From: Lucinisca nassula
Lineage: Eukaryota > Mollusca > Bivalvia > Lucinida > Lucinidae
Assembly (NCBI GenBank): GCA_963580285.1
Contig: OY757017.1
Coordinates: 110,579,245-110,643,244 of the forward strand
Length of the DNA stretch: 64,000 nucleotides
Direction of reading: 5' to 3'
Made by a program: the position numbers and the translations under genes
Part shown: positions 18,608 through 29,359 of the stretch, piece by piece
Position numbering within the stretch: the stretch's first letter is position 1
Layout: the number at the start of each line of letters is the position of its first letter
Notes under the pieces: model-generated
Database searches by the model: none
Told to the model about the DNA's origin: nothing
Seen by the model: only the letters and a program-made list of their open reading frames with translations

Positions 18608-18657
18608 TCGGGCCGACAGCGATACGACGTCGCCATGTCGTATCGCTGTCGGCCCGA
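18608..18657. other. Perfect 21-bp inverted repeat with 8-nt loop
   Basis: TCGGGCCGACAGCGATACGA and one more base, loop GTCGCCAT, then the exact complement. A degenerate copy lies at about 17678-17733. It is probably a palindromic MITE core. Confidence 0.8.
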
Positions 18658-18676
18658 AGTAGGCGTAGTTCAGATG

Positions 18677-18719
<43 letters not shown>

Positions 18720-18740
18720 ATTACCTACATGCTGCTCATT

Positions 18741-18785
<45 letters not shown>

Positions 18786-18789
18786 CAGC

Positions 18790-19060
18790 GTTGTCAAACT
18801 TAGTTGCAGAGATGAATGCCTTGACCTGCTCCATCCTTCGAATGAGGATGTAAGGTGAAAATCTTGATCCTGCCCAAACAGCACCAAAAAGATTGTTTTT
18901 CTTCTACACTGTTTTTGTAGAAGTAAAAGCCATACAGGGCTTATGTTATTTGTTAACGGTATAAGACAGAAAATAAATATTCTATGTATATATCGTCGGG
19001 CCGACGCTTGACCGACATTCTACGCTGATTGGGTGTCTTCCATTAAAGTTAAAGACCCCT
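18790..19060. other. No gene recognised
   Basis: A short non-coding stretch with one small tttttcttctacac / gtagaagt foldback. Confidence 0.4.
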
Positions 19061-19171
19061 ACCTCAGTTTAGTTTTGTATTGGACTAACGGCCCAGTCAA
19101 CACTATTTTATGTCATTTTTGAGCCGGTCAGTTTACCTGTCCACACTTTTCCTGGGCAGGCTTATACGTAA

Positions 19172-20286
19172 AGCCACGGTCACAAATCACTATTCGATCC
19201 CCGCCCGACTACTCGGGGACTGCGATGGGGTGAGATTGGGCTGGAGTCCGGTCGGCGTCCCGTCGGATGTTGGGGCGTCGGTGGTGGTCGGGAGGCGCCC
19301 GGTTAAATTTTAACTCGTAGTTAAAATTCTCCCCGAAAACTCACCGACTTCTGGGTCGGTGGCACATCGATAAAAGTCGAGCAGAGCTCGTACCGACGTC
19401 GATGTCGATGGCATCGGCTGGCATCCGGTAGTCGTAAAGCGGACCCCGACCAATCAGATAATCGGGCAGTAATCGGCCGAGGCCCGACCGATGATCAAGC
19501 GGAATCCGCTGGACGAATCCCGGTTTCGACTGGCGCCGCTCGATCGCTGATTGACGCTCGACTATATAAGGGGCCGATCTCCGATGGGTGCCAGTTTCTA
19601 GCAGACCAGTAGGGATTGTACATAAACGTTTGATAACTGCCCATGCAAAGGACGGTACACGATCCATTGCTTCATCCACCATCAGCGGTAGCAGTTCTTC
19701 TCCCGCACACAAGGTTGCAAAGACCACATTGGCACGGTGCCGAGCCCTAAGCAGCCACTCCTGTAACCTCCGGATCCTTTCCTGGGGTGACGGTAGGTGC
19801 AGTGGTAGGATAAGAGGCATCTTGTTCCGCTTTTCTTCGAAAGTTTTCCTCGACGTCAAGAAAAAGGATGTTCACCCACCAACAGAGCTGTCCCATTTGT
19901 TGTATAGGCAGGAGAGGATGCAGTTTATATACCCCTGAACAACTGGACAATTCCCGGCTGGGGTAAACCCGTCCCTTGTCCGGCGGCCGGGAACTGGGCG
20001 GACATCTGCGGAACATCGACCGATGCTCGGGGACTAGTAACAATCGCCGGGTATACGGTCGGTAACCTGCAGTGCACCGGCCTATTTCCGCCCGGCGTAT
20101 ACGCCGATGCTTCCCCGCAAAACTTAGGCTGACACCGCCCGATTCCCGGCGGATGTCTCTCTAGGCCCCACACGGCATACTTTTTGCCAAAACCGAGCCA
20201 GACACCCATTTCTCGGCTTGGACTGCTCGGCCGACCACAACGTATAGTATAGCTCGGCCGGGGTACGCCGAATTTGTGACCGAGGC
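19172..20286. mobile_element. GC-rich element with TIR GCC(A/T)CGGTCACAAAT
   Basis: The ends gccacggtcacaaat and atttgtgaccgaggc are inverted with one mismatch. Base composition is clearly richer in GC than the flanks, and short inner repeats (actcggggact, cggccggggtac) recur. It sits inside SINE D. I could not recognise a target duplication, so the superfamily is open. Confidence 0.6.
19341..19859 (-). CDS. 172-aa ORF in the GC-rich element, unidentified
   Basis: This is the longest frame of the GC-rich TIR element. It is Arg/Leu-rich, with a helical-looking stretch around residues 25-85 (LSP-like start, LLRARHR, LCAGEELL, DEAMDR). It has no DDE triad or other catalytic motif that I can point to. 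It could be a remnant of a transposon-encoded protein or a chance ORF in GC-rich DNA. Confidence 0.25.
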   Translation of the reverse strand: MTSRKTFEEKRNKMPLILPLHLPSPQERIRRLQEWLLRARHRANVVFATLCAGEELLPLMVDEAMDRVPSFAWAVIKRLCTIPTGLLETGTHRRSAPYIVERQSAIERRQSKPGFVQRIPLDHRSGLGRLLPDYLIGRGPLYDYRMPADAIDIDVGTSSARLLSMCHRPRSR

Positions 20287-20490
20287 ATCAGCAGTTAACC
20301 AGTACAGTGCACACTCTTTCGCCACTGACAACTGCCCACCTTGAATCAGCGGATGCCCAGTGGTAGAGAATGGCCGTGGAAAATATTTCATGATCTATCT
20401 CCACGAAAGAATGTTGCCAACCCGGCAGGTACCGAACACGCGCCTTTCTGATCACCAGTCAGACGTTCATCCGACCGAGGTACTGAGGCC

Positions 20491-20655
20491 GATGATTATC
20501 ATACGAGATATTTTGGCCAGCAATAATCAAGTGTATATAAATGTAAAGTGCAGATAACTCCATGTCAACAGACATACAACGTCTAAACAACGTCCAAGTC
20601 AACAGACATACAACGTCTAAACAACGATGCATTGACGCTGACGCAGCAAAGTCGA
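20491..20655 (-). repeat. Inverted-repeat arm (pairs with 22389-22577), with internal 35-bp tandem duplication
   Basis: gattatcatacgagatattt ... ataactccatgtcaacagac ... gcattgacgctgacgcagca is the reverse complement of 22389-22577. Here the unit gtcaacagacatacaacgtc... is duplicated in tandem (about 20562-20626). Confidence 0.75.
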
Positions 20656-20739
20656 TGCAACAACGAAATTGACATAGCGTGTAGCATCGGCTCCGGAACT
20701 TGTTACTCAAAAGTACCAGATTAATGTGGAAAATGATCA

Positions 20740-20970
20740 TACCGACGGTTAAGAGTGCTGACTCTTGATCATTAGGTCTCTCACCGCTGTGGTTCGAGTC
20801 TCGCTCGGGTCATATGTGAGACGCCAAGTTCTGCAACGGAAGGTAAGGTGGTTTTTCTCCGGGTACTCTGGTTTTCGCCCATCTCTGATTAACGATCGCT
20901 CGATACGGGTGAAATAATCTTGAAAGGGCCGTAAAACCAAACCCACCCCCCCCCCCCAAAAAAAAAATAA
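20740..20970 (+). mobile_element. SINE family C (tRNA-derived)
   Basis: Head ggttaagagtgctgactc with B box GGTTCGAGTCTC; body ctgcaacggaaggt, tttttctccgggtactctgg, tctgattaacgatcg, aatcttgaaagggccgtaaa; C- and A-rich tail. Confidence 0.8.
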
Positions 20971-21059
20971 AATAAAAAAATACGGACGGCAGGTAATGAC
21001 CTAATTTGGCGTTATTACGTAAAGCTAGAACCTAAAACCACTTCCCATCACGTGAACAA

Positions 21060-21275
21060 GTCCGTGAAATTAAGACCCCACTAAACCCCATTTTATATAA
21101 AGAAAACTGGGGTTTACGGGGAATAACATTAATTTCCTTAGTTCTGCTCCAAGACATCGGCTGTGGGTACTCGTTAGAACCGCCTCAATGAGGCGGTTCT
21201 AACGAGCATCCAAAACCTATGTTTGGAGTATAAATAGGAAAAATATCACAAATCTTCAGCAGAAAAAGATGCCTT
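21060..21275. mobile_element. Palindromic MITE M1 (GTTAGAACCGCC core)
   Basis: Central perfect palindrome gttagaaccgcctcaatgag... (21174-21204), flanked by diverged arms (cataggttttgg / ccgatgtcttgg). The same core occurs at 22608-22665, 30264-30540, 52850-52920 and 56699-56972. Confidence 0.7.
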
Positions 21276-21394
21276 TTTTAAGGTTTGAGAAATTTACTAT
21301 ATCCCACGGATGTGTTATCCTAATGCCATATTAACTGAACTTATTTTCTCTGAAATTCTTGTGCAGACATTTTGGAAAGCTTTGAAAAGGTTTG

Positions 21395-21630
21395 AGGGTC
21401 ACTGATGAGGCCTTATTGGCCGAAACTAGCTATTCTGGCCCAGAAAACATGTACACTCCATATGTTCCAGTTCTGTGGTGCATTACTTGCTTCCAAAGGA
21501 TATACACTTTCGGATGAGTCTTTAAACCTAGGTCCCGTCTCCGTATGGCCTTAGCTGTTGGTGGGACGTAAAACTCAAACACTCACTCACTCACTCACTC
21601 CAAAGGATAACCATTTCTAGAACATATTTA
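21395..21630 (+). repeat. Unclassified repeat copy 1, interrupted by SINE B
   Basis: gggtcactgatgaggcctta ... aaaacatgtacactccatat ... ttccaaaggata recurs at 21749-22115. Here a SINE B body (21507-21597) is inserted with the 11-bp duplication tccaaaggata. Confidence 0.7.
21507..21597 (+). mobile_element. SINE family B, 5'-truncated
   Basis: Body and (CACT)n tail only (ctttcggatgagtctttaaa ... gttggtgggacgtaaaactc). tccaaaggata on both sides is an 11-bp target duplication. Confidence 0.75.
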
Positions 21631-21816
21631 ACGTCACTATAGCTGGTGTCTGGGAATGTGTGGAGGTCGTAAAAAGTCTCCCTGCCCAACATCATAGTGT
21701 AGTTTATATTTTCTTGCCCTTCCAGTGGTGAATTTTGAAATTTTTGAGGGTCACTGATGAGGCCTAATCGGGCAAAACTAGCTAGTCTGGTCCAGAAAAC
21801 ATGTACACTCCATATT

Positions 21817-22068
21817 TATCCCCACGTTTTTTCGAAGAAAAGTGGGGATATTGTTATCGCCTCCGTCTGTCCGTTCGTCCGTCCGTCCGTCTGTCCGGCT
21901 TTCTCCTCCTACACCGTTCATTTGAATTCAACCAAATTTGGTGTGTGAGTTACATACATGAATGGCTTCTGCAAGAGCACATTAATTTTTGGACCAGCCC
22001 CCAGGGGTCCCTGGAAGCGGTCAAAACGTGGGGATTTGCGATGGCGCGCCATCGACTGCGCGATCTAG
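21817..22068 (+). mobile_element. Short Helentron-like element, CCCCACG family
   Basis: The 5' end has a hairpin ATCCCCACGTTTT...AAAAGTGGGGAT, then a GTCCGTC track. The 3' end has the matching subterminal inverted repeat AAAACGTGGGGAT, a perfect hairpin GATGGCGCGCCATC, and terminates in CTAG followed by TTT. The flanks (ccatat / acagttttgtgg) rejoin as in the uninterrupted paralogue near 21470, which places the insertion between T residues. These are hallmarks of Helentron/Helitron2 non-autonomous elements. Confidence 0.7.
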
Positions 22069-22289
22069 TTTACAGTTTTGTGGTGTATTCCTTGTTTCCA
22101 AAGGACAACCCTTTCTAGAACATATTTAGAAGTAAGTAGATGAGAGAAAGTACAAAAAGGGGACAGGGAATTATTGAAAGGTTGTGTGAGTGCTTTTCAG
22201 TTTAGACAACATGTACGATAGAAGTTGGTCTTCTGTCTTCCTCGACTGGTAGGCGAGTATCTCTAGCAATGTTAATAATAAGACGATTC

Positions 22290-22735
22290 ATTACGATAAC
22301 AGGTCCGTGCAATGAACGCCCCTTTAAACCCAACTTAATAGAGAGAGAACTGGGGGTTACAATATTTTGTAACTGGGTATACAATTTGCTGCGTCAGCGT
22401 CAATGCATCGCAGTGATGTTGCATTGACGTTGACACGACGTTGTTTAGACGTTGTATGTCTATTGACATGGAGTTATCTGCACTTTACGTTTACATACAC
22501 TCGATCATTGCTGGCCAAAATATCTCGTATGATAATCGTCGGCCTCAGTACCTCAGTCGGATGCGCGTCTGACTGGGTATACAATATTTTTCTCATTCCT
22601 GCTCCAAGACATACGCCGTGGGTACTCGATAGAACCACTTCACTGCGGCAGTTCCAACGAGCACCAACAGCCATGTTTGAAGCATAAATGAGAAAACTAT
22701 CACAATTTTTCACCAGAAAAGTAAATATTGTTAAG
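22290..22735. mobile_element. MITE M1 copy interrupted by a 190-bp insertion
   Basis: MITE text (gtccgtgcaatgaacgcccc ... agaaccacttcactgcggca) is broken by 22389-22577, which is bounded by ctgggtatacaat on both sides (13-bp target duplication). The insert ends in a tRNA-type head (cctcagtcggatgcgcgtct) and is the inverted partner of 20491-20655. Confidence 0.65.
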
Positions 22736-22806
22736 ATATGAAAGAATGCCTAAAGTCATACGGGTGTAACATCGTAATGGCTAATAGACGATGATAATCA
22801 ATTTGA

Positions 22807-22809
22807 AAA

Positions 22810-22839
<30 letters not shown>
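22807..22839 (+). repeat. (AAT)n microsatellite
   Basis: About 11 AAT units. Confidence 0.9.
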
Positions 22840-22840
<1 letters not shown>

Positions 22841-23070
22841 TTCTTTCATGGGAGAGCAGAAAACAAACTGTAGTAACAATGTACATGTATTTTCTACAAG
22901 ATGTGCCTTTTATAGCTAATGGTACAAGTCTACTGCACTATATGTGTGGCAGATAGTCGACGGAAAACAGAACCCTGACACCAAACATAAACATAAAGTC
23001 GGAATAGGCCTCATGAATCATCAGTGTTTGGGTAAAAGTAGTTATATGTAGAACATAGAAGTGTAGGCAA

Positions 23071-23352
23071 TGATCAGGAATCGACACAATTTACCCACAG
23101 CTCCCACCAGAGTTACCAAAGGGGAAAGAAACACAAACATGAAACAACAGACCCTAATGGAAACATCAATAGCGGAAAGCCAAAAGGACAGTTACTTTTC
23201 CACAAAATGGCCAATTCGATATCCAAAACAAAATAAAATAAGTGATACAAACACTCAAAGACAAACCATAACAAAAATAAACAGCGACAGAAGAACCGCC
23301 TTGGAGCGGTCAGTGAAACGAATTCCACTGGGCTGGGCGAGAGAGGGGCTTT
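23071..23352 (+). repeat. 280-bp direct repeat, copy 1
   Basis: gatcaggaatcgacacaatt ... ggacagttacttttccacaa ... gaaccgccttggagcggtca recurs at 23701-23980, and in reverse complement (partial) at about 35280-35445. Confidence 0.75.
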
Positions 23353-23463
23353 AATCTTAAAGAATTTATCTAACCTGTTGTTTATGAGTGAAATGTTTCT
23401 CTCGCTAAGCACTTTATTCATAGAAACAAATTTGTTTTCGTATATACAATATTTTGCTAAAAC

Positions 23464-23501
<38 letters not shown>
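23464..23501 (+). repeat. (GA)n microsatellite
   Basis: Almost uninterrupted GAGA. Confidence 0.9.
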
Positions 23502-23502
<1 letters not shown>

Positions 23503-23700
23503 TGTAATTGACCACTTCTGCTTTACCACCGTGTGAAAATAGTATTTTACGATCCTCTAGCGATATTTCTGGATTTACATTTGTGGTCAACCATGATTAA
23601 AGTTCAGTCTAAAACGTTCTTACTTTTGGGCATCTAAGAAATAAATAATGGATTTTTTCTGGTTGTTCATTACAGTAACTACAAAGTAATAGTAAAACAA

Positions 23701-23980
23701 AGATCAGGAATTGATACAATTAACTTACTCCACCCATAAAAGACACCAAAGGGAAAGAAATACAAACATTAAGCGACCAGACCATAATGGAAACCTAAAC
23801 AAAGGAAGGCCATAAGGACAGTTACTTTCCCACAAAATGGCCATATGGCCATCCAAAATTAAAAGACACAAGTGATACACACAGTAAGTAACAAACAACA
23901 ACATAAATAAATCGCCACAGAAGAGCCGCCTTGGAACGGTCAGTGGAAGATTTCCACTGGGGGGCTTAAATCGATTTTAC
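23701..23980 (+). repeat. 280-bp direct repeat, copy 2
   Basis: Colinear with 23071-23352 at about 75-80 percent identity. Confidence 0.75.
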
Positions 23981-24361
23981 GTGGCCACAATCCTCGCCCT
24001 TACTTCCGTCGCGATTTAGACAAATAATTTATTCAGTCCGCATGAAGGCCTCCTAACTCATCAGTGCAACATCTCCGTGAACATAAAAATCAAAGAACCA
24101 CAGAGGTGAGACAACGGTGAGAACTTGACAGCAAGAAACCTCTGAAATGCTGGAGCAAAAGAAAACCAACAGTTAGACTCCGATGAGCCCGACCAGACCC
24201 TGATTTTATTAATTTTAAATAGAAATGAATGTGTTACTAAATTTTTATTATTGATTTTGTATTGAAAGTCGCGTAGTTTTGTCTCGTGAAATGTCTTTAA
24301 TGCTCTTTTTCCACTTTATCTCCTATCTCCGTTTGCCATTTTGTTTGTGTAATGTATTCGT

Positions 24362-24874
24362 TTACTCTAACCAAAATATCATAAATAGTCTACTCCCTTT
24401 CTTTGAACTAATCAAGTCTTGAAAGTATATGTTACAAACTACATTTTGTTTAAATTTAACAGCAAATACACGATTCATGTGAATTTGATCTTTTCGTACT
24501 TGAGAAATACTATTTACTACATGGTGGTAGTCTAAAAATGTGGCCCTTATATCATATTTCGCCTTTAACTGTTCAAAACTATAAAATACCACTTCCTCAC
24601 TAGTAAGATCGTAAATTGCTCTTATGCCCATATCGCACCTATTTCTTAAAAACAATTTCCCATTACCAATGTGGTCTTTATGTCATAATGGGCATATAAG
24701 AATTTGCTTTAGGTTTTCTACGGGGACAGGTTTACAAAATTCCGACAAGCAGAAAATCCTACAAAAAATGGATTTTTGTAGGTTGAAACTAAATTTCGCC
24801 GCATAAGATTTGGTTTGGACATACCTTATGATCACAAAATACTCAACAGCCTGGGAGCGCAGATCTTGTGACAC
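24362..24874 (-). pseudogene. Decayed Tx1/L1-like LINE ORF2 C-terminus
   Basis: Minus-strand frames read FLRNRCDMGIRAIYDLTSEE, FYSFEQLKAKY and FLDYHHVVNSI, matching the C-terminal pattern of Tx1/L1-type ORF2 (W.kGI..i.Dl...g.f.sf..l...y). The upstream part (HKDHIGNGKLFL) follows a stop that replaces the usual Trp. This is a different clade from the intact LINE at 1.5-9.5 kb. Confidence 0.6.
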
Positions 24875-25026
24875 TCATGTGATTCTGCTTGTTTCTGACC
24901 TTACCAGATCATGATTAAATGGTCAACAAATAGATCTTATCTTGGGTTTAGCATGACCTTTGGCTAGGTGAATCACATGAAGCTTCTTCGCAAGCTACTG
25001 GTACATGGATTAACTATCCCGTGAAT

Positions 25027-25324
25027 TAAGTCTTTTCTGATTGAGAGAAGTCAGACAGTTGCACTTGAATGTGAGTTCTCAGATGAGGTTCCAGTTACTT
25101 CAGGTGTACCACAAGGATCAGTTCTAGGCACAATATTATTGTTATTATACCTTAACGACCTACCCGACAATGTGTGGTCCCGGGTTCGCCTATTTGCTGG
25201 TGACACTGGGGTGTACCTGACCATAATTCTCCCTGATTATTCGGTCACCCTCCAGAGGGACTTAGACCGCCCCATCATAGAATCTCACTGGAACATGGAA
25301 TCCAAACATAGAAAGGCGGCATAA
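25027..25324 (+). pseudogene. LINE reverse transcriptase fragment with a mutated active site
   Basis: The frame [20 protein letters not shown], then YLNDLPDNV and RLFAGDTGVYLTI is RT motif B followed by motif C. The catalytic FADD is FAGD here, so the first aspartate is lost. Truncated at both ends. Confidence 0.75.
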
Positions 25325-26355
25325 TGCTGCGTTTTACCAGATCTGCACTTCTTGTTTAAAATGCTGGTATTTAAGTGTTAAACTAACAGTTTTAGATTAC
25401 AACTAGGATGAAAATTATTTTAGCTGCCCTTTATATTACAGCGAAAGTAACCTTTTGTGAACGGAAAAGAAATTTATGAAAGTACTTTTATCTCAGGACA
25501 TCTTAAGTTTCCTCAATACATTTGCACAAGAAAAATATAGATGAAAGATTTGCAAGTTGATTTTCCCCAAAATATAATCTTGATTTCCATTTAAAAATCC
25601 ATGTCCCACAAGAAAAAGGTTTGGAGGTATAAACGGTTATTACAGCAAGTACTTTCTTGCATTAGCAACATCCCTGTGCCTTTGAAAATAAATGAAATTC
25701 TGTATTTTTCGCTTTTACCAGGAAAAAAGGAAACCGCTTTATAGACTTTTTAAAAGTTACTAAAACAGCTGCAGATCAATAGTTCACATCAAATACTAAC
25801 GACTCGGACAAAGCTTTCTATCAAAAAGGCTACCTGAATTGAAAACCAGATTTTTTTGACATGTTTATTCTCGATGGGCGCCATCATCTCCTTTTCTTGC
25901 GGTAAATCTGAAATGCTGAGATTTCATCAATTATGCCTTCCACATTTTATTTTCTCCATCATCAATGAAAATACCTTGAAAAGTCAGCTATGTAGCCTTC
26001 TTCCTGCGTATACCATAATGAAATCGCCTATCTTGGAAGCCTGTCATCACTGATAAATTAGTGTAGCTGTCAAATTGAAGAGATTTCCAGCTTGCCAAAT
26101 GCAAAAACGTATTCATACGCCTTGGAACTAATTTCCCCAAAAAAAACAATAGTACACCATTGCTTTAAATTTAAAACATAATATTCATATTTGAAACTGT
26201 CTTGCGCCTACTTTCACGTACTTTCTAACATAATTTGTTCGTTAATTCATGAATAGTATGCCTTCATTTCTGAACTAGTTTCTACGTGTAACATTGTCCT
26301 GTTTGTGTTGTTCACCCCTGTTCCCAAGTAAACAAGTTGAAAAGGGTAGATTTCT
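25325..26355. other. No gene recognised
   Basis: AT-rich, without convincing ORFs or repeats. Confidence 0.5.
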
Positions 26356-26360
26356 TTTTA

Positions 26361-28161
26361 GCTCACCTGTCACGTAGTGACAAGGTGAGCTTTTGGGATC
26401 ACTTTTTGTCCGTCGTGCGTCCGTGCGTCCGTCCGTGCGTCCGTCCGTAAACTTTTCTTCAAACGACATCTCCTCCTAAACCACTGATCTGATTTTGACC
26501 AAACTTCACAGGAATGATCCTTAGGTGGTCCCCTTTCAAAGTTGTTCAAATGGTTCCGGTCCATTGCACATATAGGTCATGGTAGCCAAAAATAGATTTT
26601 TTTCACCGAAAACTTAAAAAATCTTCTTCTCTGAAACTGCAAGGCCCAGGTCTTTGATATTTGGTATGAAGCTTCATCTAGTGGACCCCTAACAAGATTG
26701 TTCAAATTATAGTGCTGGGGCCAAAAATGCCCCCGCACAGGGGCCCTTTGGTTTTACATGGGCTTATATAGGGAAAATCTTTAAAAATCTTCTTCTCTGA
26801 AACCGCAAGGCCCAGGTCTTTGATATTTGGTATGAAGCTTCATCTAGTGGACCCCTACCAAGATTGTTCAAATTATAGTGCTGGTGCTAAAAATGCCCCT
26901 GCACGGGGGCCCTTTGGTTTTACATGGGCTTATATGGGGAAAATCTTGAAAAATCTTCTTCTCTGAAACCGCATGGCCCAGGTCTTTGATATTTGGTATG
27001 AAGCTTCATCTAGTGGACCCCTACCAAGATTGTTCAAATTATAGTGCTGGGGCCAAAAATGCCCCCGCATGGGGGCCCTTTGGTTTTACATGGGCTTATA
27101 TAGGGAAAATCTTTAAAAATCTTCTTCTCTGAAACCGCAAGGCCCAGGTCTTTGATATTAGATATGAAGCTTTATCTAGTGGACCCCTACCAAGATTGTT
27201 CAAATTATAGTGCTGAAGCTAAAAATGCCCCCGCACGGGGGCCCTTTGGTTTTACATGGGCTTGTATAGGGAAAATCTTGAAAAATCTTCTTCTCTGAAA
27301 CTGCAAGGCCCAGGTCTTTGATATTTGGTATGAAGCTTCATCTAGTGGACCCCTACCAAGATTGTTCACATTATAGTGCTGGAGCTAAAAATGCCCCCTG
27401 CACGGGGGCCCTTTAATTTTACATGGGCTTATACAGGGAAAATCTTGAAAAATCTTCTTCTCTGGAACTGCAAGGCCCAGGTTTTTGATATTTGGTATGA
27501 AGCTTCATCTTGTGGACCTCTACCAAGATTGTTCAAATTATAGCCCTGGGGCCAAAAATGCCCCCGCTCCGGGGCCCTTTGGTTTTACATAGACTTATAT
27601 AGGGAAAATCTTGAAAAATCTTCTTCTCTGAAACCACAAGGCTTAGGTCTTCGATATTTGTTATGACGCTTCAGCTAGTGGACCTCTATAAAGATTGTTC
27701 AAATTATAGCCCTGAGACCAAAAATGCCCCCGCCATGTGGCCCTTTGGTTTTACATAGACTTATATAGGGAAAATCTTTAAAAATCATCTTCTCTGAAAC
27801 ACAAGGCTTAGGTCTTTGATATTTGTTATGAAGCTTCAGCTAGGGGACCTCTACCAAGATTGTTCAAATTATAGCCCTGGGGCCAAAAATGCCCCCGCTC
27901 CGGGGCCCTTTGGTTTAACATAGACTTATATAGGGAAAATCTTGTTTTACATAGACTTCTATATGCTGGGTAAACCTTTAAAATCTTCTTCTCTGAAACC
28001 AGAAAGCCCAGGTCTTTCATATTCGATATGAAGCTTCATCTTGTGGACCTCTACCAAGATTGTTCAAATTTTAGCCCTGGGGCCAAAATTGACCCTGCCC
28101 GGGGCCCACTTGTTATGCTTTGGATCAGGTGAGCGAACCAGGGCCCTCTGGGCCCTCTTGT
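26361..28161 (+). mobile_element. Minisatellite-bearing Helentron-like element, AGCTCACCTG family, copy 1
   Basis: The 5' hairpin is AGCTCACCTGTCAC...AAGGTGAGCT, then a CGTCCGTGCGTCC track, then about nine tandem units of roughly 165 bp (tctctgaaaccgcaaggccc ... gcccccgcacgggggccctt). The 3' part has the subterminal repeat CAGGTGAGCG, a hairpin AGGGCCCTCTGGGCCCT and the terminus CTTG|TTT. It is non-coding. The downstream flank reads directly into the LINE fragment at 28162. Confidence 0.7.
26570..28080 (+). repeat. 165-bp tandem repeat array (about 9 units)
   Basis: The unit is marked by gggaaaatctt.aaaaatctt and gaagcttcatctagtggacc. Identity between neighbours is about 85-95 percent and lowest toward the 3' end. 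Confidence 0.9.
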
Positions 28162-29357
28162 TTAACTTCTTTCAGCAAAACATATTAAAAGCATTGGGCT
28201 TCTATGAAATTTTACCAACCCGCACATTGGTAAGTAGGTGACACAACAGATCATTAATTGGATTAGATAAATATGTCCAAACATCAATTATTTGTTTATG
28301 GTGACTCATGTGAACAGAAAACAGCGTGTTGTTGTTAATGGTGAATCTTCAGTATGGGCGCCAGTTTTGTCTCGAGTCCCACAAGGGACTGTTCTTGGTC
28401 CTCTATTGTTCTCCCTGTACATCAATGATATTTCCTCTGACATTGACTCAGAAATAAGACTTTTCGCAGATGACTGTGTTTGTTACCGGGAAATTAGAGA
28501 TACAGATGACTCACTGAAACTTCAGGCTGACATAGATGGATTAGGATGTTGGGCCCGAAAATGGGGCATGAGATTTCAGCCAGTTAAATGCAATATTATG
28601 CAGATAACAAGGAAGAGATCTAATAAAGTTGAGGCTTCTTACACTTTAGAGGGAACGGTCCTCGAAAATGTGAATTCCATTAAATACATTGGTGTGACAA
28701 TCACTCACGATTTGAGATGGAATACACACATTAGCAATATGTGTACAAAGGCGAATAGAACTCTTGGATTCCTGAGGCGAAATCTTCATCAGTGTCCCCA
28801 GGATGTGAAAGAGACAGCATACAGGGGACTTGTTCGCCCAATCTTGGAATATGGTAGTTGCATCTGGGACCCAAGCGGAGTGGTCCTAAATGAAGAAATT
28901 GAAAAAGTTCAGAATAGAGCGGTTAGATTTGTAACTGGAAATTACTGCTTTGAAACTGGGAGCATGACTGGAATTCTAGGAAAATTAAGATGGGAGTCTC
29001 TCAAGAAAAGGAGAAGAGACAGTAGGCTCATACTCTTATACAAAGGTCTAAAGGGTGCTGCCAGCATTTCAACAGATGACGTTGCCCCGGCTAGGCACTG
29101 TAGACAGCACCATTCAATGACGTTTCAGACCCTTACTGCAAGAACGGATATTTATAAAGAATCGTTCTTCCCCCGAACCATTAGAGATTGGAATGCCCTT
29201 CCGGATTCTATTATTTCGACGGCGGAAGGTGCTGATGATTGTGTAGCTAAGTTTACATCTTTGGTTAGAGCTAGGGACTAACTTCCCGTATCACAGGTCC
29301 TGGTGTATGAATGTCATTTGACGTGTCACCAGTAACAATTCTGATTCTGATTCTGAT
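28162..29357 (+). pseudogene. 5'-truncated CR1/Jockey-like LINE: RT palm to C-terminus
   Basis: The open frame 28292-29281 encodes VPQGTVLGPLLFSLYINDI, the catalytic LFADD at about 28463, a thumb region (LGFLRRNL, YRGLVRPILEYGSCIWD) and the C-terminal FFPRTIRDWNALP block. Upstream, 28162-28245 still reads as RT text (ALGFYEILP) in a shifted frame. The 3' end carries ATTCTG repeats (29336-29357), a typical CR1-type tail. The endonuclease and the N-terminal RT are missing. The Helentron-like element abuts its 5' side. Confidence 0.85.
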
Positions 29358-29359
29358 GT

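Larger units (their letters stand above)
17580..18790. repeat. Compound TC/AC microsatellite block with interspersed conserved spacers
   Basis: TC tracts lie at about 17580-17600, 17752-17783, 17842-17883, 17937-17985, 18103-18136, 18480-18573 and 18742-18783, with an AC tract at 18679-18718. Between them a short unit, gtggcctacatgttgctcat, recurs in at least six variants. A family-A SINE (18144-18444) sits inside the block. Ser/Leu-rich and Arg/Glu-rich open frames here are microsatellite artefacts. Confidence 0.9.
19070..20490 (-). mobile_element. SINE family D split by a GC-rich TIR element
   Basis: Two halves of one minus-strand tRNA-SINE lie at about 19070-19172 (tail and body) and about 20286-20490 (body to tRNA head). 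They match the intact copy at 33318-33617. Between them is the GC-rich element at 19172-20286. Confidence 0.65.

Noticed and set aside
17580..18890. Ser/Leu- and Arg/Glu-rich proteins
   Set aside because: Direct translations of (TC)n/(GA)n tracts.
24362..24655. 97-aa minus-strand ORF as a novel host gene
   Set aside because: It matches the C-terminal pattern of Tx1/L1-type ORF2 and continues upstream across a stop.
26275..26564. Arg/Thr/Asp-rich ORFs over the GTCCGTGCGTCC track (also 58308-58557)
   Set aside because: Produced by the CCGTC repeats in the 5' part of Helentron-like elements.
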